From Argyresthia goedartella (lineage: Eukaryota; Arthropoda; Insecta; Lepidoptera; Argyresthiidae), in assembly GCA_949825045.1 (NCBI GenBank), contig OX463814.1, positions 37,032,383 through 37,096,382 on the forward strand: a stretch of 64,000 nt of DNA, read 5' to 3'. Under the pieces are notes generated by a model, which made no database searches, was not told the origin of the DNA, and worked only from the letters and a program-made list of their open reading frames with translations. The translations under genes were made by a program, and so were the position numbers. Every line of letters starts with the position of its first letter. Position 1 is the first letter of the stretch. This document shows positions 32,281-44,289 of this stretch, piece after piece.

Positions 32281-32456
32281 GTCTGTAATTGCTCTGCCTG
32301 CCATGCGAGAGGCGGGTTCGAACCCCGGCTGGGGGTGAAAAAAAACCTAGGTCTTGGATGTTCATATGTGTGTGATGTCGCTGTATCAGTTCCCACGATA
32401 CATGGTATCCTAGTGTGGGGCCAGAAGGAATGTATGTGCCTGTATGTAAATATTTA
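32281..32456 (+). mobile_element. tRNA-derived SINE-2, copy 2
   Basis: Head CTGCCTGCCATGCGAGAGG with B box GGTTCGAACCC, then CTTGGATGTTCATATGTGTG and CCACGATACATGGTATCCTA. Same family as 500-725. The tail is followed directly by a SINE-1. Confidence 0.8.
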
Positions 32457-32712
32457 CCGATCCGAATGGCCGAGTTGGCAGTGATCCTGCCTACGAAGTC
32501 AACGGTCCCGGGTTTGAGTCCCTGTGGGGGCAAATATTTGTTTGATAAAAACGGATCTTTGTACCCTAGTCATGGTAGTTTATATGTCTGAGTATAATAT
32601 TATATATTTACGTATGTGTATCGTTGTCTAGTACCCAAGATACAGGGCATCCTAGTTTGGGGCTAGATCAATCTGTGTAAATAGTGTCCAAGGTTATTAT
32701 TATTATTATTTA
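32457..32712 (+). mobile_element. tRNA-derived SINE-1, copy 5
   Basis: Full length, slightly diverged (GGTTTGAGTCC as B box), ending in (TTA)n at about 32712. Three SINEs within 850 bases mark an insertion hot spot. Confidence 0.9.
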
Positions 32713-33705
32713 TCTCTATGTTAATTTCCACAGAATATGTATTTCTGTTGCCGCTACAGCAACAAATCATGAACTATGCGAAAAAATATTATAAATTAAA
32801 GGGAGTCCCCATACCAGAGACGTGTTTCAATATGCCTGCTTCTGCGAGTTACCAAATCATCGTCATTCAAATATAATCGATAATTTCGCGGCACCTTTAA
32901 ATAGTTTCAGAAATAGAATCAGTTATCTGTAGCGTGGTGCCTAGGCTCGAAACCTAGTTAGGAAATAAACTTTTTAGTTTTTGTTTTATTATCGTTTGGT
33001 CCTGAAGTTGTCTTGTTGTTTACGAAACCCTTCGTGTGCAAGTCCGACCAGCACTTAACTGTTTTTTTAGTCCGTATGTTATGAGTTGAGGCTCTTTCAA
33101 TGTAGATAATCTGACGAAGCAAGGAGGTCTGTCGCCAAGGCATGTCTAAAATATTTTCTTCCCTTCCATCAAAAATTGATATATAATATATATTTGCTAC
33201 CTGCTTTTAGACACTTCATCAAGTGTTTCATTAGCATAGTCACAATAATTCGTCAATTTTCTTTCTTTCAAACATTTGCCTTTCCAAACTATCAACATTT
33301 TACTGAGCTGAAGAGAGGGTATAAACACCAAAAATCCTGACCCGTCCACTAGACAGGCATCTACAAAGACGTAAAGAATACTGTGCTGGATTGATAAAGT
33401 ATAAACTAGTGTGGTAAATTACGGAATCCCGACGCTGTTTTGCTAAAATGATTGTTTCGCAATTGGGTGAATCACCGTGAAAGTCCGTTATTAGGTTGTG
33501 TGATTTGCGGTTAGTACTAGCAGACCTATCAAGTTCAATTACCGGCTTTATTTAAATCTTATTTAATTAGCCAGCACTTAATACGTTTGCGTATCCCAAC
33601 CCATTAAATACCCAGAATTGAGAAGTTCCGGTGGCAATCCCTAGTCGTCACCATCAGTTCCACTTCACCAAGTCATGCTTCCCGAGAACTGCAGCTTCCA
33701 AATAG
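32713..33705. other. Unannotated stretch
   Basis: AT-rich, with a trace of family B wording (TTTCTGTTGCCGCTA near 32742). No gene recognised. Confidence 0.4.
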
Positions 33706-33952
33706 TCAAAGTACTTTATTACTGTAGATATTTACATATACTTAGCAAACGTCATTTTTTGCCTCTTCTCTACATTGGACCACTGTGGGAGAAGAAGGGC
33801 GTAGAAACTCCCACAGATTGAATTTTAGATCTCTTTTAAAAATAGGTTGTGCTTAACTAATACAAATATGACAAATTTAATTGTTATGATTAATAAGCAG
33901 GAATAAATAATTACAAAATTATTAACAGCAAGGTCTGTGTTGAGCCAGATTA

Positions 33953-36290
33953 ACCCCATACAGTCCTGTCATTTAAGTAATCTTGAACATTGTAATATCC
34001 CTTTTTCGACAAAGTCGCTTTAACATGCTTTTTAAATTTCTCAAATGGCAATTTCAAAATCTCCAGAGGTATCTTATTGTAGTAGAGAATGCACTGACCC
34101 TTGAAAGAATTGCTAACCTTCGCGAGTCTTAAACGGGGCGCACATAGTCTGTGATTATTTCTTAGGTTAACATTACAGCTGTCGCTAAGTTTGGAAAATG
34201 TTGTAAGGTTCTTGCATACATACGACATTTGACGACCCGAATGGCCGAGTCGGCAGTGACGCTGCCAACGAAACCAAGGGTCCCGGGTTCGAGTCCCTGT
34301 GGGGGCAAATGTTTGTTTGATGAGAACGGATGTTTGTACCCTAGTCATGGTTGTTTATCTATCTAAGTATAATATTTCTCTATATAAGTATATATATATA
34401 TATATATCGTTGTCTAGTACCCAAGATACAGGGAATCCTAGTTTGGGGCTTGATCAATGTGTGTAAAGGGTGTCCAAGGTATTATTATTATACATTATAT
34501 TTTCGAAAATAAATTGACTAGCTACTGTTAGTATGTCAATTTCTTTAAAAAGCTCTCTTAAGGAGTCTGTTCGTTTTAAATTATAAATTGCTCGAATAGC
34601 TCTTTTCTGTAAAATAAAAATAGTTTGAATATCCGCTGCTTTCCCCCACAACAAGATACCATAGGACATCACACTATGAAAGTAACTAAAATATACTAGC
34701 CTAGATGTAGCCACATCCGTGCTTTGTCTGATGTTCCTAACAGCGTAAGCCGCAGAACTTAACCTACCAGCCAATTTATCTATGTGGGGTCCCCACTGCA
34801 ATTTGCTATCAATGGTTATTCCAAGAAACTTCGTATCATTTACCAATTCTAACGTGCTGTTGTCTAACACCAAACTGGTCTCAACTTGCCTGACATTTGG
34901 AAGTGAGAATTTGATACACTTGGTTTTACCAGCGTTTAACAATAAATTATTAACTGTGAACCAATTCAAGGTTAAAGACAATACACCATTAACATCATCA
35001 AAATCTCCTTTTTGTCTTTCAATTTTGAAGACCATTGAAGTATCATCAGCAAACAACACTATGTCAGTTAATTTCTCCACCATGAAAGGCAGATCATTAA
35101 TATATACCAGGAATAAGAAAGGGCCTAATATGGAACCTTGTGGAACGCCAATTTTAACACCCGATCCATCAGATTTTACGTCGTTAACTTCTGCCTTTTG
35201 AATTCTATTGCTTAGGTATGATCTTAGTAGATCCAACGCTTTATTTCTAACTCCGTAATGATTTAATTTAATTAATAGCGTATTATGATCAACACAATCA
35301 AACGCCTTCGACAGGTCGCAAAAAACTCCGATAGCATCCTGTGCGGCCTCCCATGCAGAATAAATATGAGATACAAGGGTAATACCTGCATCCGTAGTCG
35401 ATTTACCCCTAGTGAAACCATATTGTTTAGCGTGGAGTTGTTTTGTACGGTTGAAGTGTGAGAGCATTTGATTGAGTATAATCTTTTCAAATATTTTACT
35501 TAGTGTTGGAAGAACAGATATTGGTCTGAAATTTGAAGGATCGCCCTTATCTCCCGATTTGAACAGCGGTATAAGTTTACTGTGTTTCATGAGGTCTGGA
35601 AAAGCCCCATCGTCAACACATTTATTGAATATATAAGCTAAGTGTGGGGCTATAACTAGAATTACTGAACCAATGACTTTGACTGATATACCCCACAGGT
35701 CTTCCGTATTTTTTAAGTTAAGTAATTTAAACGTTTTGACAATGTCCTGGGGATATACATGATAAAATTTTAAATATACATTACTGACGCTAGTGTTATT
35801 TTTTAATAAAGTCTCTGCTTCAAATGGAGATGAATTTAGACGGTCCGTTGTGAGTACGGGTACATTGCTGAAGAATATTTCAAAAGCTCGAGCAACATCA
35901 GCGTTGGATTTAACAACATCATCACCTATCTTTAGGCAGAAATCACTGTCCCTTGGTATAACTTTGCCAGTTTCGCGGTTTATTATTTGCCAAACTGTTT
36001 TCATTCTATTATTTGAATTTTGAATTTTTCTATTAATGTGTAAAGTTTTTGCAGTTCTACAAACCAACTTGAAAGTTTTGGAATATTTTTTAACATAGTC
36101 ATGAAATTTTCGATCAAAGTTATAGGTTTTTTGATCATAAAGGTCATACAAGATAACTCTACTTTTACGAATTCCAAACGTTGCCCAGTCATTAAATTTA
36201 GATTTACCGTTGTAGTCACTGACTTTCTTTAATTTGAAAACTTTATTGAATTCTGTTTGAATAAGATGAAGAAGTCTGAGTAGATTTTGT
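33953..36290 (-). pseudogene. LINE reverse transcriptase, interrupted by a SINE
   Basis: 565 open codons (36151-34457) include NFRPISVLPTLSKIFEK, FCDLSKAFDCVDH, GVPQGSILGPFLF and the catalytic VLFADDTSMVF with both Asp present. After NIMY the frame is cut by SINE-1 (34231-34490) and resumes as CKNLTTFSKLSDSC to the original stop at about 33954 (ending NDRTVWG). Upstream of 36151 a frameshift separates it from the endonuclease. Copy 2 shows the uninterrupted junction. Confidence 0.9.
34231..34490 (+). mobile_element. tRNA-derived SINE-1, copy 6 (inside LINE)
   Basis: Full length from GACGACCCGAATGGCCGAGT to (TTA)n. It includes an expanded (TA)n near 34390. ACATT on both sides may be the target duplication. 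The empty site is visible in the related LINE at 45565-45600. Confidence 0.93.
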
Positions 36291-36299
36291 TTGGGTTCT

Positions 36300-37083
36300 G
36301 TTCATTAAAATCCGGTACTGGCAAATTTATATCTAAGTTTTTCGTATATGTCTCTAGTCTATGGGATGTAATAGGCCTATAAAATGATGGACCAGTCTTA
36401 TCCTTAATAGTAATTGGGAATGAAACTGTTTGACCACTGTGATCGGAGGGTAAGCAGTTAATTACACTTTTACTTGTGAATGCACAGTCACAAAAAACGA
36501 TATCTAAGCAAGTTTGGCTGGTAAGTGTAATTCTAGTCGGCTCTAGAAATACATGTCATAAATTAAATGATTTGAACAGAGTTATTAATCGTCGCTTCAG
36601 TGTTGTATCTACAAGCAGATCTACATTAAGATCGCCACAAATAATTAACTTTTTTCTGTTATTACAAAGTTTAATGAGGGCTTCCTCCATAATTTTCTCA
36701 AATATTTCGAAATTGCCATGGCCTTTTTCATCCCTCGGTGGCCTGTAGACACAAACAATAATATGGCTATCCAACTCAACACAGGATACCTCTATTTGTC
36801 TTTCTACAGTAAGTGCAAGAATATCTTTCCGTTGTTTCACCTTAATATTATTTTTCACTAAGATTAAAGAACCACCTCTATCAGCAGTCTTTCTATTGTA
36901 ACAACTGACAATTTTGTAATTATTTATGTTAAAAGACATCATATTTTCCTTCAACCAGTGTTCAGTAACACAAATAATATCAATGTCTGAATTTTTTAGA
37001 AATAATTCTAATACAAGTTCTTTGCCAGGTAGCCCCTGGATGTTTTGATGGGCAATATTTAACTGGGGCTTAAATTTTGACAT
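36300..37083 (-). pseudogene. LINE APE endonuclease
   Basis: MSKFKPQLNIAHQNIQGLPG at the start, then VTEHWL, VCVYRPPRDEKG and IICGDLNVDLL, the ordered motifs of the APE-type endonuclease that nicks chromosomal DNA. A stop at 36556 and a frameshift follow, after which the LPSDHSGQ box (SDH motif) continues. ORF2 begins about 48 bases beyond the ORF1 stop. Confidence 0.85.
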
Positions 37084-37130
37084 ATTTAGTGGCTCTTGTA
37101 TGCTAGAGATTTCCTCTATTGTCTTATGAA

Positions 37131-37770
37131 CTAATTTAAATTACTTGGAACAGATTCCAATGTTGCATGCAAAGTATAATTAACAGGTGAATTCCCAATA
37201 GGGGTGCATGTCATATTACTCTTAAAATAAGCTGATGTCAAGTTGAACTTAGTTAAACCAACTATAGCTGCGTCGCATATATTATAAGCTAACAATGTAG
37301 CTACTAATTTTCTATATTTATTAGACAGGTACAATGTATCCCGTGTCAGAGTAAAGTTATGAATAAAATTATTCATGTCGAAATATAAAATAGCATCGCT
37401 GTGATGACATGTTAAATTAAATAAATGAATATTCATTCTATGCACAGATTTGTTCTGTAGTTCTGTCAAATTACAGGCATATGGAAAATTGCATAGTATA
37501 AATTTGCATTTCATCCTACTATGTATGTCTAGAAGTGTTTCAACACTTTTATTCAAATCATTCCGACTAATGTTTGAATGATTTCCTACCATAATTACAA
37601 TAGTGCTGTACTCATCATAGATACCGCGACTAATCATCTTCACTAGATCTACAAATGAACTATTTGGACAGCAAATGTTCGTTACTTTTTGGTTAAGCCG
37701 GTTATGTAATAGAGTCCCAAATCCTGCACCTACTTTGTCGGATGCATGAGATACTATGTATATTAAATAC
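37131..37770 (-). pseudogene. LINE ORF1 protein, C-terminal SGNH/esterase-like part
   Basis: The open minus-strand frame contains HASDKVGAGFGTLLHNRL, STIVIMVGNHSN, KCKFILCNFPY and DTLYLSNKYRKLVA. This order (TIVIMVGxN, then a FILCxxPY strand, then a DxLYL box) resembles the SGNH-hydrolase-like domain found in ORF1 of CR1-group LINEs, thought to act in RNP handling rather than metabolism. The stop is at 37131-37133. The N-terminal part is missing (5' truncation near 37770). Confidence 0.6.
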
Positions 37771-38475
37771 TAGTGGCCCTGTGAGCTGTAGGTCTCGCGA
37801 TTCTGTAAGCCGAAAGCAGAACTGAAACCTGAACATATGTACTCTCGAACCATCTGAATCATGACCCACCATAAGCTTATTTTGCTAAACCCCTTAAATG
37901 CAAGTAGGTCGAAATTCGCTTGAAGGTTTATTTCCTTGGTAACGAACTTGTTATCATTTGATTAGACACTGACATTTTGATAGATCTTACAAGTTTGAAA
38001 GTTTCAAACGAATTATCAGGCAAAAGGGTCATGATTCAGTTGGTTCGATTGTACAAAGGACAATGGCGAACCCCCATAGTGAAAAATAGTTGGGCGAAAT
38101 ACTCTGCATCTTTATATGAACAATTATTTAAAATATTCTGCTTAAGGTTCTAAACTTGCATGTATTTATGCTAGACGAGGCTAGGTTACTGAGATATTGT
38201 TTGATGAATTGTGAATAAATTCTAACCTCACTAATGTTCTATTTTACCTCAAATTTACAGTTTATTGATGTGAATGAGAGAAAGTGATCGCTACCACTGC
38301 AGTCTGTTCAAACAAGGCATTTTTACCCAATAATTCAATGTTTATAAGGATTTCGACCTGCAAAAGACGTCACGCTTTAAGAGGCATAATGATATGATAT
38401 GATGGTGCGTCTTTGCCTGATAGGTTGCCCTGCCAAAATTAAAACAATAAACTTCAAACTCCATCAAGTACTTTT
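37771..38475. other. Unannotated stretch
   Basis: No recognised gene or repeat copy. Confidence 0.4.
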
Positions 38476-38892
38476 TTTAGGGTTCCGTACCCGAAGAGTT
38501 CCAAACGGGACCCTATTACTAAGACTCCGCTGTCCGTCCGTCCGTCCGTCCGTCTGTCACCAGGCTGTATCTCAAGAACCTAGCTAGCTAGAGAGTTGAA
38601 ATTTTCACAGATTATGTATTTATGTTGCCGCTATAACAACAAATACTAAAAAACAGGATAAAAGAAATATTTAAGGGTGCTCCCATACAACAATTCTTTC
38701 AATACCACATACAAACTTATGGATGCACCTGGTTACGTACATGGAGTGTGAAAGTAACCGCACCAATAACTTTGTAAACAATATTTTGCTGTGTAAAATC
38801 CAAATTATTCACTCCACACCATCGCTCCCATTGAACGGTGGTACGGAACCCTTAGTGCGCGATTTAGACTCGCACTTGACCGGTTTTTTTTT
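38476..38892 (-). repeat. Family B, copy 5
   Basis: Complete inverted copy from TTTTAGGGTTCCGTACCC to GCACTTGACCGGTTTTTT. Near-identical to copy 4 at 18281-18683, 20 kb away. Confidence 0.88.
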
Positions 38893-39618
38893 ATTCTTCC
38901 TCAACGCATCACAGAATAAAATGTCATTACTTTTGAACTGCAATGATTTTCTATCCAAAAAGTATTTAAATAAGGTATCAATAACTACCACTACTATAAC
39001 AATAAATAAACTTATTTATTTTATTTTTCGTACCTCTTCAAGTTTTAATTCAATATAAGTGTCCATTAAACTGTTTGAAAACAAAAGTTGTGCCGGAAGC
39101 CAAGATTAACCGCGTTGCTCTATGGCCGGAAGTTAGGATAAGTGACAAAGTAACAAAACTGCTCAAGTTACATTCATAAAATATATTGATTTTTTACCTG
39201 GCCTCCTCCGAATTTGAGAATAAATTGAAAAAACCTGTAAAATTACAAAATGAAGTTTAGTCTAGGTGTCTCTTTAAGACGCTCAAAAAATCCCAACTAT
39301 TTTTTCGCCATTGTTCTTTGTGAGCTACATTTTGCTATCTAAAATCCAACCTATTGACTTATCAACAAAAATGTTGAAAAGCCTATACCAATCTCACAGT
39401 CTCCATGAATCTTACGACACCTCATTTGTTAAAATCCGTTAAGCCATTTGGGAAAATGATTTTTTAAACATTTTCAACCCCTTATCTTAGCCATTTTGGA
39501 AAATTTCTAAAAACTACATTCTAGATAAAAAGTAAACATTTAGTTGTATGAGGACTATTATGCCCTATAATTATGATTTTAAATTCATTTTTAGAACAAT
39601 AGCAGGCCATTTTTATTC
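38893..39618. other. Unannotated stretch
   Basis: AT-rich. No gene recognised. Confidence 0.4.
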
Positions 39619-39888
39619 ATGGTGAATGCGGTGGGTTCCGTCCCGTTTGGGTGTACGTACTTGGTTCTTTCTTCTAAAATGGATAATAGAAATTGGAAAA
39701 TATTTAAACGCGGTGCTACTTACGGCAGAGAAGTGCAAAAACGCTATAAAAAGCAAGATTATCATTATCTACAAAATAAACTAACAGTAGTAGCAACCAA
39801 AGTCAAGTTGAGAGAAGAATTACGGAAAATGATTCCGTGTAATCGTTTATCTTGCGATGAAGAACATAAAGACTCCAGTGATTTGTGA
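39619..39888 (+). CDS. Unidentified open frame, possible exon fragment
   Basis: 89 codons, or 69 from the internal ATG at 39679 (MDNRNWKIFKRGATYGREVQ). The product is strongly basic, ends in an acidic HKDSSDL and has plausible codon variety, unlike most frames here. I do not recognise it and see no domain. It may be an exon, a retroposed fragment, or chance. Confidence 0.25.
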   Translation: MVNAVGSVPFGCTYLVLSSKMDNRNWKIFKRGATYGREVQKRYKKQDYHYLQNKLTVVATKVKLREELRKMIPCNRLSCDEEHKDSSDL

Positions 39889-40594
39889 CAAATAAAAAAA
39901 ACTATTATTATAAATCATAAAACTAAATTTACCATTTCCTGGATGCGCCTCTTTAACTCACTTCCTTTAAACATGTTAACACTAGAATCCTTGAAAGTGA
40001 GATAACTATGCTAAGTTTGCTAAGTTGCTATATAAATGCTAAGTTTTTTTCAAGATTGTGAAGAAAAGAAAACATTTTCAATTTGCATCTTTAGGTATCC
40101 TCAACACATATTTACCCCGTTCAATTGGAATTGTTACAAAATCAACTAACCCGACTGCATTTTCATTCAATACCACACACAAACATATATACGCTCGAAA
40201 AACCTTCCTTCTGGTGCGCTGGGTAAAATAAAACTTTTAGTGTTTTATATAGATTACCGTAACGTACCCATGGAGCCCTAAATTCAATCTGACACAATGA
40301 AAACATCGTAACGACAAGTACTATAATGGCGCTTGTGGACGTAATGTGTTATAATTTGATAAATATTTTAGCTAAAACTCAAACACTCTTGGGGGCACTT
40401 GAAATTTGTGGTAAACCATACCCTAGTTCATCAATAAAACTGCGGTTGCACAACATTTCCAACATTATAGACGAAATATCATTAGGTAATTAGGAATAAT
40501 CCAACTCACCTCTTAGGAGTCACAGGACTGTGAATCCTAATATATATATTTCTTTAACAAACACAAATAATTCTTGCAAATCTTGACGGAAAAG
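39889..40594. other. Unannotated stretch
   Basis: AT-rich. No gene or known repeat. Confidence 0.4.
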
Positions 40595-40750
40595 GTACTA
40601 TAAAGAGTCCTATTGAATCCAGTAGATCACTATTTTGAAACTTTCGACACTGCTATGTGAATTTTATAGTATGAAAAAGTACTATAAAGAGTCCTTTTGA
40701 GGCCAGCACATCACCATTTTGAAACTTGCGATACTGCTATGTCGTTTCAA
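40595..40750. repeat. 84-bp imperfect tandem duplication
   Basis: GTACTATAAAGAGTCCT at 40595 and again at 40679. Both are followed by CATTTTGAAACTTGCGA-like sequence and CACTGCTATGT or TACTGCTATGT. Confidence 0.75.
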
Positions 40751-41149
40751 TAGAACTGATTGGTCATGTGTAACACTTCTACTGATTAGTTTAAAGTACT
40801 AAACATTGATATAATTTTGCCACTTTCGAACAACTGTGACGTTCTTAAGGATGTTATAGGACCAAATTCAGTGTTTTCTAAAACGTTCTAAGAGCTTTTA
40901 TAGGACCACTTTTTGTTGCTTGGAGTAATAGGTACCTAGCCGTATCGAAACCTATTGGATACCTAGTATTGAGCAGTTCCTTCCGGTGGCCATCTGTGGT
41001 ATGAATCATCAGTAAATACACAAGTTACTATGTAAATTACAAAAATCTTATTATGGGGCTGCCCATAATATTTATATAGTCCCCTCGATTCCTCGATCGA
41101 TATCCGATGCTGTTCCAGTCAAATCCAGGTTTTCCATGCGATATTGGTT
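40751..41149. other. Unannotated stretch
   Basis: No gene or recognised repeat. Confidence 0.4.
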
Positions 41150-41722
41150 TTAGGGTTCCGTACCCAAAGGTTCAAACGGGACCCTATTACTAAGGCTCAT
41201 GTCCGTCCGTCATGAAACGTGATAGTTAGACAGTAGACATTTTCACAGATGATGTATTTCTGTTTTGCCGCTATGACAACATAAACTAAAAAATATAAAA
41301 AAGTATTGTATTTATCTGTAAACCACATACAAACTTATAATAATAATAATAATAATACATTGGACACTATTTACACACATAGATCTAGCCCCAAACTAGG
41401 ATTCCCTGTACCTTGGGTACTAGACAACGATACACATACTTATATAGATAAATATTATTCTTAGATAGATAAACAACCATGACTTGGGTACAAACATCCG
41501 TTCTCGTCAAACAAATATTTGCCCCCACCGGGAATCGAACCCGGGGCCCTTGGCTTCGTAAGCAGGGTCACTGCCGACTCGGCCATTCGGGTCGCCAGAA
41601 TCAGGTGCATTCGTTCATGAAGTGTGAAAGTAGCCGCACCGATAACTTTGTAAACAACATTTTGCTATGTAAAATCCAAACTATACGTGTGCGAGTTCGA
41701 CTCGCACTTGACGGGTTTTTAA
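41150..41722 (-). repeat. Family B, copy 6, split by a SINE
   Basis: Left part TTTTAGGGTTCCGTACCC to ACCACATACAAACTTAT; right part from TGCATTCGTTCATGAAGTG to GCACTTGACGGGTTTTTA. The SINE between them removes nothing obvious. Copy 5 shows the uninterrupted order. Confidence 0.85.
41338..41595 (-). mobile_element. tRNA-derived SINE-1, copy 7 (inside family B)
   Basis: Complete minus-strand copy: (TAA)n tail at 41338, head ending ATTCGGGTCG at 41595. Proves it is younger than the surrounding family B copy. Confidence 0.93.
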
Positions 41723-42049
41723 ATTATGGCTGTTTGAAAATTAAAAAATGAAATTGGAAATGGTTGTTAAGTGGTCTGTGTCTGCAGTCTTCACACGATG
41801 ATTTATGACACTAGGCAAGCCTGTGGCGTGGGTATCTAATAAAGTGATAGATTGGTAGGTACGATACGCGCCATTTTCACATCATCATTATGATAATCAC
41901 TTACGAATTTCAGTATTGAAACCATTATTAATGAGGTGTTACTAAAAAACTCAACGTTATTAATTTTGCTCTTGCAAGGTTTTTGTAATTTATTTACTTA
42001 TTTATCAATTTATTTCAGACGCGAAAGCCATGTTTAAAATTAAAAAGAT
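41723..42049. other. Unannotated stretch
   Basis: AT-rich, nothing recognised. Confidence 0.4.
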
Positions 42050-42490
42050 AATTAAATAAGATACTGGGACTGATTTTGGAGGCGACACAACTAAACTAAC
42101 TAAACTAATTAAAAAGTGAGTGTGAAAATGGAATCTATGGTTACCGGACTTAAATAAGATACTGGGACCGATGTTGGAGGCGACACAACTGAATTAACTA
42201 ATAGTAGTTTATGTGACTGCTGCATAATGGAGGGCATTAAAACTCGAGAGTGGGTTTATGAAACGTACCGAAGGCGAGTTTCATAATAATATCACTCGAG
42301 AGTTTTAATGCCTAATTATTTACAATTACATAAACTAGTTTATCTACACACATATCACGAGTTTTTACCAAGTAGTTTAACATAATGCTGATCCTAACGT
42401 GCGGTTTTTGAACGCAGTATGATACGTGTGTAGATAAACTAATTAAAAGGTGTGTTTGAAAATTGAATGTATGGCTACCGGACTTAAATA
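42050..42490. repeat. Tandem repeat of about 100 bp holding a family A insertion
   Basis: Unit 1 starts AAATAAGATACTGGGACTG and contains TTTTGGAGGCGACACAACT and ATGGTTACCGGACTT. Unit 2 repeats this but is opened by family A (42199-42435), then resumes with ACTAATTAAAAGG and ATGGCTACCGGACTT. Confidence 0.8.
42199..42435 (+). repeat. Fold-back element family A, copy 7 (deletion derivative)
   Basis: Keeps the head with both CTCGAG boxes and the terminal segment. The middle is missing (ATATCA joined to CGAGTTTTTACC). The neighbouring tandem unit supplies the empty site, showing a 3-bp TAA duplication on insertion. Confidence 0.88.
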
Positions 42491-42599
42491 GTTTGTGAAA
42501 ATAATCGCTAACACTTTCTGACAGACAGATAACAGAGATATAATCATAATCATTGTTCAGGGGTTTCTTATCTACAGGGTGGAATTTTGTGACATCACC

Positions 42600-43464
42600 T
42601 GGAGGGCAAGTACAAGTAATTGTACTGTAAACCTCAGCCCTCAAGTCGTTCACAGTTGCATAGGATTTTAGGTAAACTTTATTTTTTACATATCCCCATA
42701 AAAAAAAACCAGAGGGGTGAGGTCTGGTGATCTTGCAGGCCATCGGATTTTGCCGTTTGTACCGATCCAGGTCCTGATATTGTTATTAAGACAGGCAGCG
42801 GTGATTCTGCTGTTATGGGCTGGAGCACCATCTTGCTGTAATATTACACGGTTTCGCTCATCCTAGGGTAAAACATTCAACTCGTTTCGTAAGAGGGCCA
42901 GTATTTCAAGGTATTTGACCGAATTTAGATGCCCTTCATAAATGTGGATTAACACAAACATATTTCTCATTATACCGCACCAAACATTGAAGAAAACTTG
43001 ACTGTTAGTTTCATGAACACGAACAGGATTTACTCTAGACCAATAATGGTTATTGCGGCGGTTGTACATGACATTATTACTAAAGTTGGTTTCGTCAGAC
43101 CACACAATGACACTCAAAAAACTCAGGATCTCCAGGATGTAATTTTTGGACCAACCGACCATCACGATAACATGTCCACTTATACTTTTTCAAGACTTTA
43201 AGTACCTGAGTATGGGTGGTTCCAATTTCTTCGGCAGCTTCTCTGCTTGAAGCCTTTGGATATGCTTCAAAATATGTCAAGAGCTGTGGACGATGACTTT
43301 TGTAACTACCAAATTCTTTCAAATTTTGTACCATTCGCCTCAAGACGAATCGAGTTGGTACTTGTCGGTCCCGATCTCTCTCCGTACCACCGTAAAGCTA
43401 AATTGACATCTTGGCGATTTAAAAAAAAAGCTTGCATTAAATCAAATTGTTCTTGATAAGCCAT
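42600..43464 (-). pseudogene. Mariner-like transposase pseudogene
   Basis: Starts MAYQEQFDLMQAFF at 43464 and passes through RRMVQNLKEFGSYKSHRPQ, VVWSDETNF or IVWSDETNF (first Asp), then a TAG near 42865, QQDGAPAHNS (second Asp) and PARSPDLTPL. The next codon should be the third catalytic Asp. There GAT has become GT, a one-base deletion that removes the Asp and shifts the frame, after which FFLWGYVKNKVY continues. Further frameshifts lie near 43340 and 43110. About 40 residues separate the second and third acidic positions. Confidence 0.82.
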
Positions 43465-43514
43465 TTTGACGATTAGTAATGCCGCAGCTGTCAAACAATT
43501 TGACAACAATCAAA

Positions 43515-43757
43515 GACGACCCGAATGGCCGGTTCGGCAGTGACCCTGCCGACGAAGCCAAGGGTCCCAGGTTCGAGTCCCAGTGGGGGCAAATATTTGT
43601 TTGATGAGAACGGATGTTTGTAGCCTAGTATGGTTGTTTATCTATCTAATTATAATATTTATCTATATAAGTATGTGTATCGTTGTCTAGTACCCAAGAT
43701 ACAGGGAATCCTAGTTTGGGGCTAGATCAATGTGTGTAAATAGTGTCCAAGGTATTT
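43515..43757 (+). mobile_element. tRNA-derived SINE-1, copy 8 (inside mariner 2)
   Basis: GACGACCCGAATGGCCGGTT head, B box GGTTCGAGTCC, CAGGGAATCCTAGTTTGGGG motif. The tail is short (GGTATTTAAA). It lies between the transposase start and the right terminus. Confidence 0.92.
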
Positions 43758-44289
43758 AAAAATGTGAATAGCAAAAGATTATCGCGATGTCGTATTTTCC
43801 CTGTTCCATTTTCAAATTTTTTTTTTATTTATGCCACACACAAAAAAAATAGGTCTTATCCAAAAGAGTCTACATTAACACGCGTAAAGATGATATTGTG
43901 AACAACACAAGGTACCTATCTGTATGTATTGAGGGAAATTTGCTACCTCCATTATTTAGAGTACTTGCCCTCCAGGTGGTGTCACACAATTCCATCCTGT
44001 ATATGTCCACGGAATCTATGAATATTTATACAAACAAGAGTACAGCAACTAAATTTAAAAATAGAATACATTACACTGACATTTTGCAGGTGGCTGGTTC
44101 ATCGGTATAAGTAGAACTATGGAAGTGGTTTTTCAAATTTCTTCCCACAAAGGGGGAAAGGGGGGTTGAACTTTGTATGGACATTAAAAAAACTATTTGA
44201 CCTGTGAAGCAGTAATTGAACAGGTAGGTTGTTTATAGATGTTGATGATGGTTGCTCGAGCTTTTGAAACATCTTCAACAATGTATCCT

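Larger units (their letters stand above)
33706..37770 (-). mobile_element. Long LINE copy, minus strand (ORF1 3' part to 3' end)
   Basis: About 4 kb of a Jockey/CR1-group LINE read on the minus strand: ORF1 C-terminal part, APE endonuclease, reverse transcriptase and a 3' UTR ending TACAGTAATAAAGTACTTTG. A related copy on the plus strand is at 44290-46092. A SINE-1 (34231-34490) interrupts the reverse transcriptase gene. The start of ORF1 is missing. Confidence 0.88.
42575..43999 (-). mobile_element. Second mariner-like element, dead, carrying a SINE
   Basis: Termini CAGGGTGGAATTTTGTGACA (42575) and its inverted partner ending TTCCATCCTG (43999), with TA on both sides (42573-42574 and 44000-44001). 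It encodes a broken minus-strand transposase and is interrupted by SINE-1 at 43515. The termini are about 40 bp, unlike the 500-bp ends of the first mariner, so it is a different family. Confidence 0.88.

Noticed and set aside
36476..36748. Plus-strand frames across the LINE region 34.7-36.7 kb
   Set aside because: Antisense shadows of the minus-strand LINE endonuclease and reverse transcriptase.
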